Positions 42,104-53,080 of a DNA stretch of 64,000 nt are shown here, in pieces (position 1 is the first letter of the stretch; every line of letters starts with the position of its first letter). Position numbers and translations under genes: made by a program. A model generated the notes under the pieces. That model searched no databases. It saw only the letters and a list, made by a program, of their open reading frames with translations, and had not been told where the DNA came from. The stretch spans positions 3,231,001 through 3,295,000 of the forward strand of contig JBBBDQ010001186.1 in NCBI GenBank assembly GCA_037127315.1. The letters are read 5' to 3'. Source of the DNA: Ascarosepion bandense. Its lineage: Eukaryota > Mollusca > Cephalopoda > Sepiida > Sepiidae.

Positions 42104-42799
42104 TATTTATAAATGGAACTTCGAAAGTGTGTGTGTCTGTCCCTAATCTACAGATTCTGAAACGGCTGAACTGATTTTCTTGAAAATGTACACAGTTGTA
42201 CTACAAGCGTCTGCGAGTGTTCTTAGCTAGATATTGTGTAGAGGTACCCCCGATAAATATCGAAAATCGATAATCGAAAAAATCGGGTTATAGAATTTGT
42301 CTGATTGTAATCAAATCTAAGACAATCATAGACAAAGACATAAGAAACGATATTCAGAAGTTTTATGGTTGCAGATCTTACAATAGTACAGAAAATCGAT
42401 AATATATATATATATATATATATAAGGCAAGATGTTTGTGTGTGTGTCTGTTGATCTGCCTGTATATCTGTATTTTTTCAGCCCTTTTATTTTAGTTTCT
42501 GCTTCGGGTTTGGCTCTAAGTAGGTATAATTGTAGTTCTTAGTCTCAGCCATGATACCATTTACTCACAGGACTTATTTAGCATTCAAAATTCAGTTTAC
42601 GACGAAAAAACCTATTTGATATCGATACCAGGAAATAAAAAATTTGACTTACATCCATTCATTTTTCTTTCAGTCTACGGTTTCGCTTTAACTGGAAACA
42701 ACTATTGCTTTTCAGTCTTTCGTGCCAATGTCCAAAGAGTCTGAGTTCCAGGACCATGGATTAGTTTTAAAGCTTTCATTGCACCCGAGCAACGCCAGG
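42099..42799 (+). mobile_element. Non-autonomous Helitron-like element, copy D
   Basis: Full body from AAACTTATTTATAAATGGAA to the CCCGAGCAACGCC hairpin arm. The last bases, with the CTAG end, are lost at the junction with an HH-repeat. Confidence 0.65.
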
Positions 42800-42876
42800 C
42801 TCCTGGGTAAAAAAGCAATCGGAGTCTAACCGTACTGATGAGCTGTGATACAGCGAAACAGATCTGTCTGCGGATG

Positions 42877-42930
<54 letters not shown>
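42800..42930 (+). ncRNA. HH-repeat copy 3: complete type I hammerhead ribozyme with (TA)n tail
   Basis: All hammerhead parts are present. Stem I pairs 42830-42834 (CCGTA) with 42869-42873 (TGCGG). Core CTGATGA lies at 42835-42841. Stem II is GCTG 42842-42845 with CAGC 42851-42854 and loop TGATA. GAAA lies at 42855-42858. Stem III is CA/TG with loop GATC, and cleavage would follow C42868 in GTC. The 2-bp stem III is typical of the small type I hammerheads of animal retroelements. GGATGACAA and about 50 bp of TA follow. Confidence 0.8.
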
Positions 42931-42931
<1 letters not shown>

Positions 42932-43257
42932 CTGTATATGCATATAAGTGGACACTGAAATCAAGACCAAGAGACAACAAAAAACAATCTTCAAGCCATA
43001 TGCGTTGTACTTTTTCCCGACTCTTTAGGTCAGTAATCATTGTGGGTAGACCATTGTATTATTCTGGTGGATATTTTGGTGGGCAGTAACGGTAATATTT
43101 CCAAATATTCTGGGGCTACTGCCTGGGAATATCTGTGGATTCGAATGCCGGGTTGGCTGTGTATATTCTTGTTTGTTAACCTTCTTTTATAACATACGCT
43201 CTATCTATATATTGATAATTTTAACCCATAAATATAACATATGTTAAAAGCATATTT

Positions 43258-43260
<3 letters not shown>
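42931..43260. other. Unassigned sequence
   Basis: Nothing recognised. Confidence 0.3.
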
Positions 43261-43294
<34 letters not shown>

Positions 43295-43326
43295 AAAATA
43301 TACATATATATGATGAAATATATATG

Positions 43327-43384
<58 letters not shown>
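43261..43384. repeat. (TA)n and (GT)n compound microsatellite
   Basis: TA runs broken by TGATGAAA-type spacers, then about 35 bp of GT. Confidence 0.95.
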
Positions 43385-43385
<1 letters not shown>

Positions 43386-44190
43386 AATTTTGTTATCATA
43401 ATGGTTTATATCACTACAGAAAAAATTTATGTTTCAGAATATTATTGTTCTTCTTCGGGTTATATTTTAATATCTAATGATGAAAATGATTTATTTTACA
43501 AAATATAAAATGAATTGATGGTTATTCAGAAAGCTTAGGAGGGATGGTTGGAGAAATTCAAACAGTATGCTTATGGGTGTATCAGAATTACTAAATCAAA
43601 AATGAGAAGTAGGTTGAACTATGAAGTTGAACATTTAGGTCGCATGAAGGAAATTGATGACAATTCTTATTTATCAGATACATACTAAGAACATATATTA
43701 TTCAAATGTGTAGACATTGGTTATTGACAGCAAGTCAGATTTTAGGATTTTAATTGAATTTTTACACCTACTGTATTTATTAAAGGAGTTAAATTGTTTA
43801 GGTTAATTAAAAGTAATTATGGTATACTATTTGAGTTATGAAAACTAAGTATTGCATAATAAGTATTGCAAATAAGTATTTAATAAGTTATTAAATTTGA
43901 TAGATAATTATTATATAATGTTAGAGCATAAATTATAAATAAACATTATAGTTAATTACATTTTAAAGTGAAATATTTACGGTATTTACATAATACTGTC
44001 AATGCATTTCTATGGTTTAGTAGTACTTTATTTTTAGGAAACGTCATAATATTAAAATTTCCATTTAGTCACAGAAGCAAATGTCATAGAATGATTTAAA
44101 GATTCCTGTTTTCTTTTTCAGAATTTTCCATTTTATTTTGGGAGTTTTATTTGTTCCTTTAAACTGCCAAAAATACGCAGAAAGAGATGT
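43385..44190. other. AT-rich unassigned sequence
   Basis: No gene or repeat end seen in about 800 bp. Confidence 0.3.
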
Positions 44191-44194
44191 ACCG

Positions 44195-44520
44195 GAAAAT
44201 GACGTGTCTTACCACTCGACCACAGAAGATCACATGATTTAGAAAGGTTGAATTAGGCCATACAGGCTATGAGATCTTCTGTAGTCGAGTGGAAAGACAC
44301 GTCAGTTCTAATGGCGGCGTCTCCTCGGTATATGAAATTTTCAGGTTCGAATCCTACCGAAATGTTTCTAACAAGATTTCTCGAATATTCAGACCGGTGG
44401 ATTTAAATGTACTGTTTAATTATAGGAAAAACAGACTTCCGACTCAAATACGAGTATCCATAAAAATAATGTTCAAACAAATAGATTTAAATAAATAGAT
44501 TGCTTTATACCATTTCGTAA
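44195..44520 (+). mobile_element. SINE2 copy with a second, inverted tRNA-like head
   Basis: The plus-strand SINE starts near 44270. It has an A-box-like GTAGTCGAGTGG and, about 55 bases on, a perfect B box GGTTCGAATCC at 44344-44354, then a body shared with 35.7 and 46.6 kb. The spacing suggests a tRNA with a long variable arm (Leu or Ser type). At 44199-44232 the first 31 bases recur inverted, making a head-to-head pair. Confidence 0.7.
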
Positions 44521-44529
44521 GTTTCCGCA

Positions 44530-44535
44530 AATTTT

Positions 44536-44595
<60 letters not shown>

Positions 44596-44597
44596 AT

Positions 44598-44647
<50 letters not shown>
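44530..44647. repeat. Paired (TA)n tracts in inverted arrangement
   Basis: TTTCCTTATATA... and ...TATATAAGGAAA bound two TA tracts separated by AAGGATTATATT. The whole unit can fold back on itself. Confidence 0.9.
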
Positions 44648-44830
44648 AAATTATTGAAAATCGCCTGAAGACGCCACTCATGGTACAAACCTAGGTCGAG
44701 TAATAACTCGTTTACAAATGAAATATATTAAAAAGTTCTACAATATAATTGTATTGAACACTTATTAATACAAATGTGCTCTGGTCTAATTTTATTACGA
44801 CCAAAAACTAAGTAATTAAACAATCCATCA
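44648..44830 (+). repeat. PLE-2 tail
   Basis: CGCCTGAAGACGCC, ACAAACCTAGGTCGAG and the ACCAAAAACTAAGTAATT block match the PLE-2 tails at 28.3 and 38.8 kb in opposite orientation. Confidence 0.6.
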
Positions 44831-45055
44831 GTCAATATATATATATTCTATAATTTTCGACTTTCCAGGCGTTTTCAGTCTCTTCCCAGGCCATTTTCAA
44901 GAATGCTATTTTTCCGCTGTTTTTTCATGTTCTTAAGGTTTCATGTAATGTAATGTTTTTCTGTTTTTCGTGGGTTTTTTGTTTGTTTTTTGAAAAAGAG
45001 AGTTCTTTAAATCTGCCACGTGAATTAATAAAATCTTTCTTGTCGGTCGTTTTTA

Positions 45056-45115
45056 ACAAAATACACGCACACACATACACACACGCATATATATATATAT
45101 ATATATATATATACT
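45056..45115. repeat. (CA)n then (TA)n microsatellite
   Basis: Compound simple repeat. Confidence 0.9.
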
Positions 45116-45262
45116 TTGTTAAATATAACAGACAATGAATATTTATGATGTTTAATCATGAGCCGTTCTAAACATCGTATTTTGGCTTTAATTTTAGGTG
45201 AAAATAAAGACAAAATTTGTCCAACATTTGGATATTTAATTCTAGGCTTTCGACTCACATGA
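45116..45262 (-). repeat. PLE-3 type tail
   Basis: Reverse complement of the repeat at 56061-56225 (shared CTCATGTGAGxCGAAAGC and AAATGTTGG-A-AATTTTGTCT). Confidence 0.5.
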
Positions 45263-45263
45263 G

Positions 45264-45265
<2 letters not shown>

Positions 45266-45347
<82 letters not shown>

Positions 45348-45420
45348 CGACAGACAGACAGACACACAGAAAGAGAGACAGTGAGACAGAGAGAGAGAGA
45401 AAGAGAGAAAGTTAGCTAGA
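45266..45420. repeat. (TA)n, (GA)n, (CAGA)n microsatellite
   Basis: Compound simple repeat of about 150 bp. Confidence 0.95.
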
Positions 45421-45506
45421 TAGATATTAGCTTATTACTTATAAACTCTGTACGGACGCATTTGGCTGTTGTGGTTGTTTTAATCTTTTTTTGAATAAAC
45501 CTAAGG

Positions 45507-45509
<3 letters not shown>

Positions 45510-45543
<34 letters not shown>

Positions 45544-45667
45544 ACATACACACACACGACACACACAGACACACACACAGACACACACACACACGCACAC
45601 ACACACAGACACACACACGCACACACAGACACACACACACACGCACACACACACGCACACACACACA

Positions 45668-45731
<64 letters not shown>
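45510..45731. repeat. Long (CA)n tract
   Basis: About 220 bp of CA with scattered G substitutions in the left half and a pure right half. The long Val-Cys and Thr-His frames are artefacts. Confidence 0.97.
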
Positions 45732-45736
<5 letters not shown>

Positions 45737-45973
45737 AAACACCTTGTCGTTCGATACGTGGGAATATTTTGTATCCCATATGAAATTGGATTCAAAATGA
45801 TATTTCTTTCGGGGACCACACCTCAATACATGCAAATGAAACTGTAGGGTCGTAAATTCAACTTGACTTGGATTAGTGATACGATACTAATTTCGTTAGG
45901 CTGAAGAAAACTTTAAATCCTGAATATAAGAAAACGGTGTCATAACTGTATAGTTTACAGAACAAATAAGAAA

Positions 45974-46028
<55 letters not shown>

Positions 46029-46101
46029 TATTATATTAGAAAGTGCTCATTACATGTTTGAAGGAAAGTCAAGATTTTACATGCAGAGCTTTTAGATATT
46101 T
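45732..46101. other. Unassigned sequence with (TA)n
   Basis: Apart from (TA)n at 45979-46024, nothing is seen. Confidence 0.4.
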
Positions 46102-46206
46102 GGATTGGAGTCATCAGCCTATTACGATACCATGGTTTCGGCGATTTGTATTCAAATACAAATGTGGAAAGGTCGAAACCTTGGTAGCATAATCGGTTGA
46201 TCTCCA
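46102..46206. repeat. Fold-back of about 48-bp arms
   Basis: Left and right arms share, in inverted order, CGAAACC-TGGTA, a CGTAATAGG-like block and TGATGACTCC-like ends, meeting at TGTATTCAAATACA. Confidence 0.6.
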
Positions 46207-46596
46207 CAATTCATACATATATATATATAAATGTCTATGTGTATGTGTCTGGGGTGTGTGCGTGGGGGGTTACCGCTAAAGCAAGGACAATGCTTAGATC
46301 GCTACTCGAGTTTACTCTACCGCGATCGTGGTCAGCTGACAATCTGAACTTTGTTTTTTATCTTTTTTTAAAACAGTGTCGCACTCTAACGTGATTTCTC
46401 TCAGTGTATTATTGCAAGGATAAGCATCAGTCTTTTGTTCATTTATATTTGCTGTTCCTTTTTCCATGTTGGTTTCTTTGAATATTTCTTTTTCGTCTTT
46501 TCTTCATCTTGTCACTTGGCGGCTTTTCAGTTGGTTGTATCTCAATTGCAAATTTGATTTGTCATATATATATGAAATGATCTGTTTCAACATTAT
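46207..46596. other. Unassigned sequence
   Basis: Nothing recognised. Confidence 0.3.
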
Positions 46597-46700
46597 TTTT
46601 GATTGATACTCGTATTTAAGTAGATATTCTGTTTTTAATCAAACAGTATATATATTTATTTCTACCAGCCTGATTATTTACGATAAATTTTTGTCACGAA
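46597..46700 (-). repeat. SINE2 tail fragment
   Basis: On the minus strand it has the ATACTCGTATTTAAG block and the region before the B box, as at 35.65 kb. Confidence 0.5.
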
Positions 46701-46703
46701 TGC

Positions 46704-46904
46704 TTAACCCTCTAGGGCCATTCGTATAATATTTGATACAGTATTTCCCTATAAGGAAACATTTGGTATTTCCCTATAAGGAAACATTTGGTATTCATTG
46801 ACTGAGCAGTCAGTACTGCTTTCATTTGAAATTTATAAAATATTTCTCTTAAAATATTTTTCAGGAAAATATTTCTTTCAAGGCTTGTTTTCATACTGTT
46901 TCAG

Positions 46905-46972
<68 letters not shown>
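46704..46972. mobile_element. piggyBac-like MITE, right end replaced by (TCTA)n
   Basis: It starts TTAACCCTCTAGGGCC like the intact copy next to it and stays collinear to about 46903. There the right inverted repeat is missing and about 70 bp of TCTA repeat follow up to the next TTAA. Confidence 0.75.
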
Positions 46973-46973
<1 letters not shown>

Positions 46974-47202
46974 TAACCCTCTAGGGCCATTCGTATCATA
47001 TTTGATACAGTATTTCCCTATAAGGAAACATTTGGTATTTCCCTATAAGGAAACATTTGATATTCATTGATTGAGCAGTCAGTACTGCTTTCATTTGAAA
47101 TTTATAAAATATTTCTCTTAAAAAATTTTTCAGGAAAATATTTCTTTCAAGGCTTGTTTTCATACTGTATCAAATATGATACGAATGGCCCTAGAGGGTT
47201 AA
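46973..47202. mobile_element. piggyBac-like MITE, complete
   Basis: This 230-bp element is bounded by TTAA on both sides with perfect 37-bp terminal inverted repeats beginning CCCTCTAGGG. TTAA target duplication and CCCT ends are the piggyBac signature. It has an internal 25-bp tandem duplication (TATTTCCCTATAAGGAAAC...) and no ORF, so it depends on a transposase elsewhere. Confidence 0.85.
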
Positions 47203-47228
47203 TGCAAAATAAAATCCTTACATTTGCC

Positions 47229-48502
47229 TTAATCCCATCACTCAATAAATCCCGGGCCTAATTAATAAAACAAAAATTTTAGGCAAAATTTTATTTTATT
47301 TATCAACATAGTCTTCTTCTAGGGTGATACACTGATTCCAAGGCTTCTCTTGCAATTCGATGCCTTTTTATTTTTTTGTAGAATAATTGTCTTTGACCTA
47401 AAAATACGCCTCAGTTTCTTCAGTAGAGCCAAATCTCATTCACTGGGGCATTGAATAGAAGTCTTCAAAAAGCCAGTAGTTACTCCAAAAAGCCAGTAGT
47501 TACTGGGGCCAGATCTTGAGAATAGAATGGATTGCCACCGTTGCAATCGACTTGTGACACGGTGCATTGTCTTGGTGAAAGATTACTTTTTTCTTCTTCA
47601 TTTGTGGCCGTTTTTTTGGCGATTTCTTCCGTCAAATGCACCAATAACGCTATATAATATTCGCTATTGATGATTTTTCTTTTATCAAGGTAATCGATGA
47701 ACGAAATACTTTGCGTGTCCCAAAAATACGGAAGCCAAAACCTTGCCCGCTGATGTTTGTGTCCTTGGACACTTTGGACGGCTTTCACCTGCTGCTGTCT
47801 ACTCAGCTGGCTGCCGATTTCATTCTGGAGTGAAGTGATGGATCCATGTTTTATCCATTGTCGCATATTTATACAAAAACGTCTTCTTGTTGCGTTGAAA
47901 CAGTTGCATACTAAACTCTGAATCGTCGACGTGTTGCTGCTTTTGATCGACTGTGAGCAAACTCGGCACCCTTTTTGAACACAGCTTTCTCATTAACAAA
48001 TATTCATGCAAAGTGGGGTATACGCTGCCTTCTGATATGTTCAACTCTGTTATCTCACGCAACTTCAATTTACGATTGGCCTAAAGGAGTTTGTAATTTT
48101 TTGTTGTTGTTTTTTTCTGGGGACAACTGCCGATTTCGGGTATCTGAGCATTCAGCATTAGCCGTATCTACGTTTAAAGTCAGCATAGCACCTGTTAACC
48201 ATTGTTATCGACGGATCAGAGTTCGAATAACACGTATCAAGCAATTGCTTTGCTTGAACAGTATTTTTTCCCATCACATATCAATGCTTTATCAACACAC
48301 GAGATTCAGATTTTTTCATTGTTTTCAAAATTTGCAATGGTAGTTTCATTTAAATAACTGCAATTTGTAAACTAATGATCTGATTGGGCCTAAAATTTGT
48401 CACGTACCATTTCAAGGTTATTACTTTTTTAAAATCATATGGATTTTTTATTAGTGGCGCCATCTATGTGTCAGGCCCGGGACTTATTGAGTGATGTGTT
48501 AA
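47229..48502 (-). mobile_element. mariner-type transposon, full length, decayed
   Basis: A 1.27-kb element has inverted ends (CATCACTCAATAARTCCCGGGCCT at both ends) next to TTAA on each side, compatible with TA target duplication. Length and ends fit mariner. It encodes the transposase pseudogene listed below. Confidence 0.85.
47296..48319 (-). pseudogene. mariner transposase
   Basis: About 341 codons from ATG at 48319 to TAA at 47296, close to the usual 345. The N terminus (MKKSESRVLIKH, then an in-frame stop) is the DNA-binding part. The catalytic domain shows TMDKTWIHHFTPE (first Asp, about 47835), FWDTQSISFIDYL (second Asp region) and, in another frame, FHQDNAPCH (third Asp). At least two stops and two frameshifts break it. 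A 21-bp local duplication lies at 47466-47508. Not functional. Confidence 0.85.
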
Positions 48503-48960
48503 TTTTATCAGCGGAGGAAGCGTGTTTGCTAAGAAAGGCTGTCATTTAGTTTATATATATATATATAGTTTCCTTTAGTTTATTTGGTTTTACGGCATAG
48601 CACCCACACTGTGTTATTTTATGCTGAAAAGATTTTAAGGATAGGTATGAAGAGAATATGTATTATTTGTAAAAAAAACAAAAAAAAACAGTTTGTAGAT
48701 CAGGTTTCCTTGACGTATTGTCATAAAGAGTTTTTTTCGTTTTCAAATGTACTGCTGTCATCTTTTTTCTTTCAAAACGATAATATTTTCTTCTCCCCAA
48801 AAGTATTTTTATTATAAAAGTATATTTTTATACTTTCATAGTGTTTTAGCTCCAATTTTAAGTTCAATATTTGCCCATAGCTTTATTTCATACAACAAAC
48901 TGTGATCTAATTTAAAATTTTATATAAAAAGGGGTTTCCTTCTTTAAATTAAGGTTAAAA
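48503..48960. other. Unassigned sequence
   Basis: It holds the block shared with 16.08-16.13 kb (about 48690-48730), and nothing else I can name. Confidence 0.35.
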
Positions 48961-48961
48961 T

Positions 48962-49700
48962 TTTTTTTTTTAATCATTTCACCCCGAGCAAGGCGGAAAC
49001 GCCACTGATGTGCAGGGTGTTACATAAATGTAAAAAGATTAATTAGAAAAGAGTGAGGAGTACAAGCTAGTTAGAAAGGAACAATAGAAAGCTGAGAAAG
49101 CAGGTGCGATGACAGATACATAGGTGGAGAGAAAGGGAAGGTTATACAGGGGAGGAGAGAGAGCTAGAGGCCAGTGGTTAGTAGATGAGTATTGACTTTG
49201 CATTTAAATTTCTGGAGGTGGTAGCCGTCAGGAAAGCAAGAATACGGGAGTGAGTTCCACAGGCAGGAAGTGCGAGAGAGGAAGCTGCAGGAGTAGAATT
49301 GTCGTCTGCATTTGGCTAACCTGACTGTGAATGGGTGGGACCCAGTTGCCAGTCTGGTTGCACGGGTAAATACCTGTTGAGGCATCAGTGACTTAAGCTC
49401 ATCCGAGCAGAAGCCATGAAAATATTTATAGAAGAGACAGAGGGAGGCCACATTTCGACGATGGAAAAGTGGCTGCAGTCGAGTCGCCAGATCAGTACCT
49501 ATCACATTACAGACTCTCCTTTGGAGCTTGTCAAGAACACTGAGGAGAACGGCAGGGGCACCTGACCATAAATGGCAGCAGTACTCCATGCACGGACGGA
49601 TGGTTGACTTGTATATATGCAGGATGGATTCAGGTGGAAAAAACATCCTGGATCGACATAGTGACCCAACCTTCTTAGCAGTAGATTTTGCTATGGATTA
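48962..49700 (-). pseudogene. LINE-A copy
   Basis: Minus strand from the conserved tail (48962-49025) through a good open stretch 49164-49646 (160 aa: IRPCMEYCCHLWSGAPAVLL, NVASLCLFYKYFHGFCSDEL, WNSLPYSCFPDGYHLQKFK). It is truncated at about 49700, before the RT catalytic core. Confidence 0.8.
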
Positions 49701-50602
49701 AAAACTAAGTTTAAATCCAAAAATATTTGTAGCCGTATAATTCACTAATAATATGCTCACCAAATAGCAATCCATATTCCCAGTTTATCGCATCCACTCC
49801 GACTCCTACTCCTCCCCACGCCACATACATTTCCTTATTTTCTCCTTTTATTAAACAAAAAGAACTAACCATAAAAGCTGTAAAGGACCATACCATATCA
49901 TCTAATGTTAAATCTCATTACAACATTTTCAACACGCCCATTAATCACCGCTATCCCCTACCTCTACTCTCTTTTCGTTCAAATTCTGACAACTTACAAC
50001 CCTTATTTCCCCCATCCCCCACCTCCTACAATTCGCTAAATATAAGAAAAACAATTTCTATTCCTCTCCACACTATTTGATGAGACACTGTCGTTGCAAT
50101 GTCGAAAGAAAAATTTGTAGTAGATAATAATTTGTACATGTTCTAAACTATAATTTATAATAAATATTCAAAGCTTTATTCGATATCGAGCACTGTTTTA
50201 ATGTTTTGCACGTTGTAAATTTTTCTTCGTTCCTTATTCACTTGGATATATATATATATTGTATTTGGGCAAAATCTCTCTTTTATACAGGTTTCATTAA
50301 AAATAATAGACAAAGGAATATCATTAAGTTTTTTATATAATTTCGGTCTTTTTTGTGAGAAGGTTCAATTTCGGTTGAAGATGACAATTTGGTCCTAAAT
50401 TTAGGAATTCCATCTGATCATCTGTTAAAGTATGACTGGAAAGGTTTATGTATCTGTCAGTATTATTGGATTACAAGACATGTCCATGATATCGGTTGCA
50501 GACTCTCCAAGATCTTCAACCGAAATTTAACCTTCACACAAAAAAAAGAAGAAATTACATCAAAAAACTTAATGATAATAACTTGTCTATCATTTTTAAT
50601 GA

Positions 50603-50606
<4 letters not shown>
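49701..50606. other. Unassigned sequence with one hammerhead-like motif
   Basis: At 50080-50115 TTGATGAGACACTG, a loop and CAATGTCGAAAG resemble a degenerate hammerhead core. Otherwise there is no gene or repeat end. Confidence 0.3.

Positions 50607-50697
<91 letters not shown>
50607..50697. repeat. (TA)n, (GT)n, (TA)n microsatellite
   Basis: Compound simple repeat bounded by GAAACATATA and GTTTCATATA. Confidence 0.95.
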
Positions 50698-50699
<2 letters not shown>

Positions 50700-50961
50700 G
50701 ATAGAAGATCTAAACAAGAGCCAACAACCGAACACGGTTTTGCCTAACGGCTCGTCAGGGAAATTTGGTGTTTGGGTTTTCGTCTTGGGATTTTCTCTTT
50801 CTTACGAGTGCTTGACATTTTGTTCATGTAATTCGTTTGTTTTTTTTTATTTGCTTCCTCCTTTTTTTCCCTCCGAGTTTATTCTGGGTGGGTTATACAA
50901 GACGATTTAAATTATAGCTTGATTAATACTAGTTTTACTATTGCTATTGTTGTTGCTATAG

Positions 50962-51005
<44 letters not shown>

Positions 51006-51354
51006 AATCCAGATAAAACAGTGGGGAAATAGCCATTTTCAACATGTCACTTTAAGGCATGCACTCTTCGACCCCTTATAAACAGAGAATGAGGAAAAAT
51101 TCTAAGCCCAGAGGTTAGTTTAGGTAAATGAAGGGGTTGCGATGTATTGGTTTTCATTGGGTTGGGCTGGGAGAAGGAGTTATTAGTAATTTTTCCTTGG
51201 TAGTGGCAGCTATGTAGCCTGACCTAAGGGTTAGCAGTGGTCGGTAGTGGAGAGGTAACTGCTAGGTCAACTTCTTACAAAGTTTTTGGAATTTTTGTTA
51301 TCGGGACTAATTGGGGAAATAGGATAATTATTGTAATTTATACTTATTTCTATG
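50698..51354. other. Unassigned sequence with (TA)n
   Basis: (TA)n at 50963-51003; otherwise nothing. Confidence 0.35.
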
Positions 51355-51485
51355 GAGACACATACTTATGATCTCCTTTCGTTTGTTAAGGAGTATATTT
51401 TGGTCTTGAAATTTAAAAATTTTAATTTTTTCTATCAAACATAGATAACACCTATCTCTTATGCTATTAGGGGTCCTATCCTTGC
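51355..51485 (-). pseudogene. PLE endonuclease C-terminal fragment
   Basis: On the minus strand RDRCYLCLIEKIKIFKF and LLNKRKEIISMCLHRNKYKL match the Cys-pair and terminal block of Penelope-like endonucleases. It begins at a (TA)n/(GA)n tract. Confidence 0.65.
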
Positions 51486-51486
51486 C

Positions 51487-51536
<50 letters not shown>
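51486..51536. repeat. (TA)n then (GA)n microsatellite
   Basis: Compound simple repeat. Confidence 0.95.
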
Positions 51537-51935
51537 CAATTGGATTGGAGATAAAGGCAATGAATATAAAATAGGCTGCGCTACGGGTAGTTTTGCTCAA
51601 CACCGCAAGTTGCTGCAAAACTAAAACATGAACCCGAAAACTAGTGTCATTTTCTTAAATAGCCTCGTCAGATCAAGAATTTCATATGAATGTCACGTTA
51701 CGCTCGACCTTAGTGTATGAATTTTGAGGACTTATAAATCTAATGTCTCACTAACCATTTTTTTTACCAGACTCATATTACAATTTTGTTTTTTGTTATT
51801 ATTTTTCTCTAGAATTCCGTATTACTGTATTCTATACTTGGCCGACTTGGGAGATTCGTGTGGTCTGGTTCCTTAATTTTTTATATTTCGTTAAAGGGAG
51901 ATAATTGATACAGTAACATCTAGGCAGAGCATGGC

Positions 51936-52345
51936 ATGTGGAACCAGAGCAATGTACCTCAGCGAACGAAAGAAAAAGTTTAGTCCGATATTCCAATCAC
52001 CTGAAGAAGGCCGAAGTGTACAACGACCGAAACGTCGTGAATATGGCAACAAAGATGAACAGTCCGAACAATGTAAATAATGTAAACAATTACAATACCT
52101 CATATCAGAAATATAAACAGATTTTGAAGAAGGTCGGAACGTACAACAGCCGAAATGTCGTGAATATGGCAACAAAAATGAGGAGAACAGTTCGAACAAT
52201 GTAAATAATGTAAAAGAATTACAATACCTCATATCAGAAATATAAACAGATTTTGAAGAAGGTCGGAACGTAGAACGGCCGAAATGTCGTGAATATGGCA
52301 ACAAAGATGAGGGCAACAGTCCGAACAATGTAAATAATTACAATA
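51936..52345 (-). repeat. Tandem array of about 130-bp PLE-tail units
   Basis: Two full units and one partial, each with TTTGAAGAAGGTCGGAACGT, CCGAAATGTCGTGAATATGG and AACAATGTAAATAATG blocks. The same blocks form the arms of the fold-back at 32 kb. No ORF. Confidence 0.75.
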
Positions 52346-52578
52346 CCTAAAATCAGAAATATAGACAAATAAAGATCTGGATATTGAAATTTAATTATTT
52401 CATTCATGCCTGGATTGAAGGTCTTATCAGGTTTGTAAATTTAGTAAGACAATTTTTTTCAGTTTTCGTTAGACTTTCTTTTCCTAGTATTTTCTATTTC
52501 TTGTGTACGAAACTCTGTGCGTAAGTGTCTGTAAATGTATCCCTTTCTCTATATGTATACGTCCGTATGTGTTCTCAC
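52346..52578. other. Unassigned sequence
   Basis: Nothing recognised. Confidence 0.3.
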
Positions 52579-52979
52579 TACACAACCGGTCATATTTATG
52601 AGGCCACCACAGTGTTTAAAAAAATTATGTATTTTATATAATTGTTTAGTATTTATTGCCAAATGAATAATTGTAAATGAAAATAGAATGGTTCTTTTGT
52701 TAATATTGCACAATAACATGTGCATGAAATGAATTTATAAATATTTAATAATTACCTATATTGCAGTTTCATCGATGAAAGAATGAAGAAAATTTAGGGT
52801 GATTCGGACGAATTCATCTTTGCTTCCTTGCTTTGTAAAATTTTGCAAAGTAATAATAACAAAAGAACCATTCTATTTTCATTTAAAATTATCCACTTTG
52901 CAATAAATACTAAAAATAGTATAAAATACATCTTTAAAAAAAAAACTGGGGTTGCCTAATAATTATGGCCGGTAGTGTA
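52579..52979. mobile_element. Tc1-like MITE with long inverted repeats
   Basis: A 401-bp element has ends TACACAACCGGTCATA and, inverted, TACACTACCGGCCATAATTA. Inner arms GAAAATAGAATGGTTCTTTT and its complement extend the inverted repeat to over 100 bp. No transposase. TA at both edges fits the Tc1/mariner target. Confidence 0.75.
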
Positions 52980-53080
52980 TGTTTCTAGGAGTTTGAACTC
53001 TGTGTGCATTTTTTTTTTTTTTGTCAACATAGGTTTGACAAGCATTTAAAGTAGGAAATTAGTTCTCTTAATTGCCTCTT

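Noticed and set aside
44270..44360. A tRNA gene (A box and perfect B box)
   Set aside because: No cloverleaf with paired acceptor stem can be drawn, and the body continues as a dispersed SINE.
45416..45847. Long open frames rich in Val-Cys or Thr-His
   Set aside because: They are translations of the (CA)n tract; no codon bias or homology.
46102..46206. A working hammerhead
   Set aside because: GAAA and TGATGA occur in the wrong order within each arm.
47975..48343. 122-aa plus frame
   Set aside because: Antisense to the mariner transposase pseudogene.
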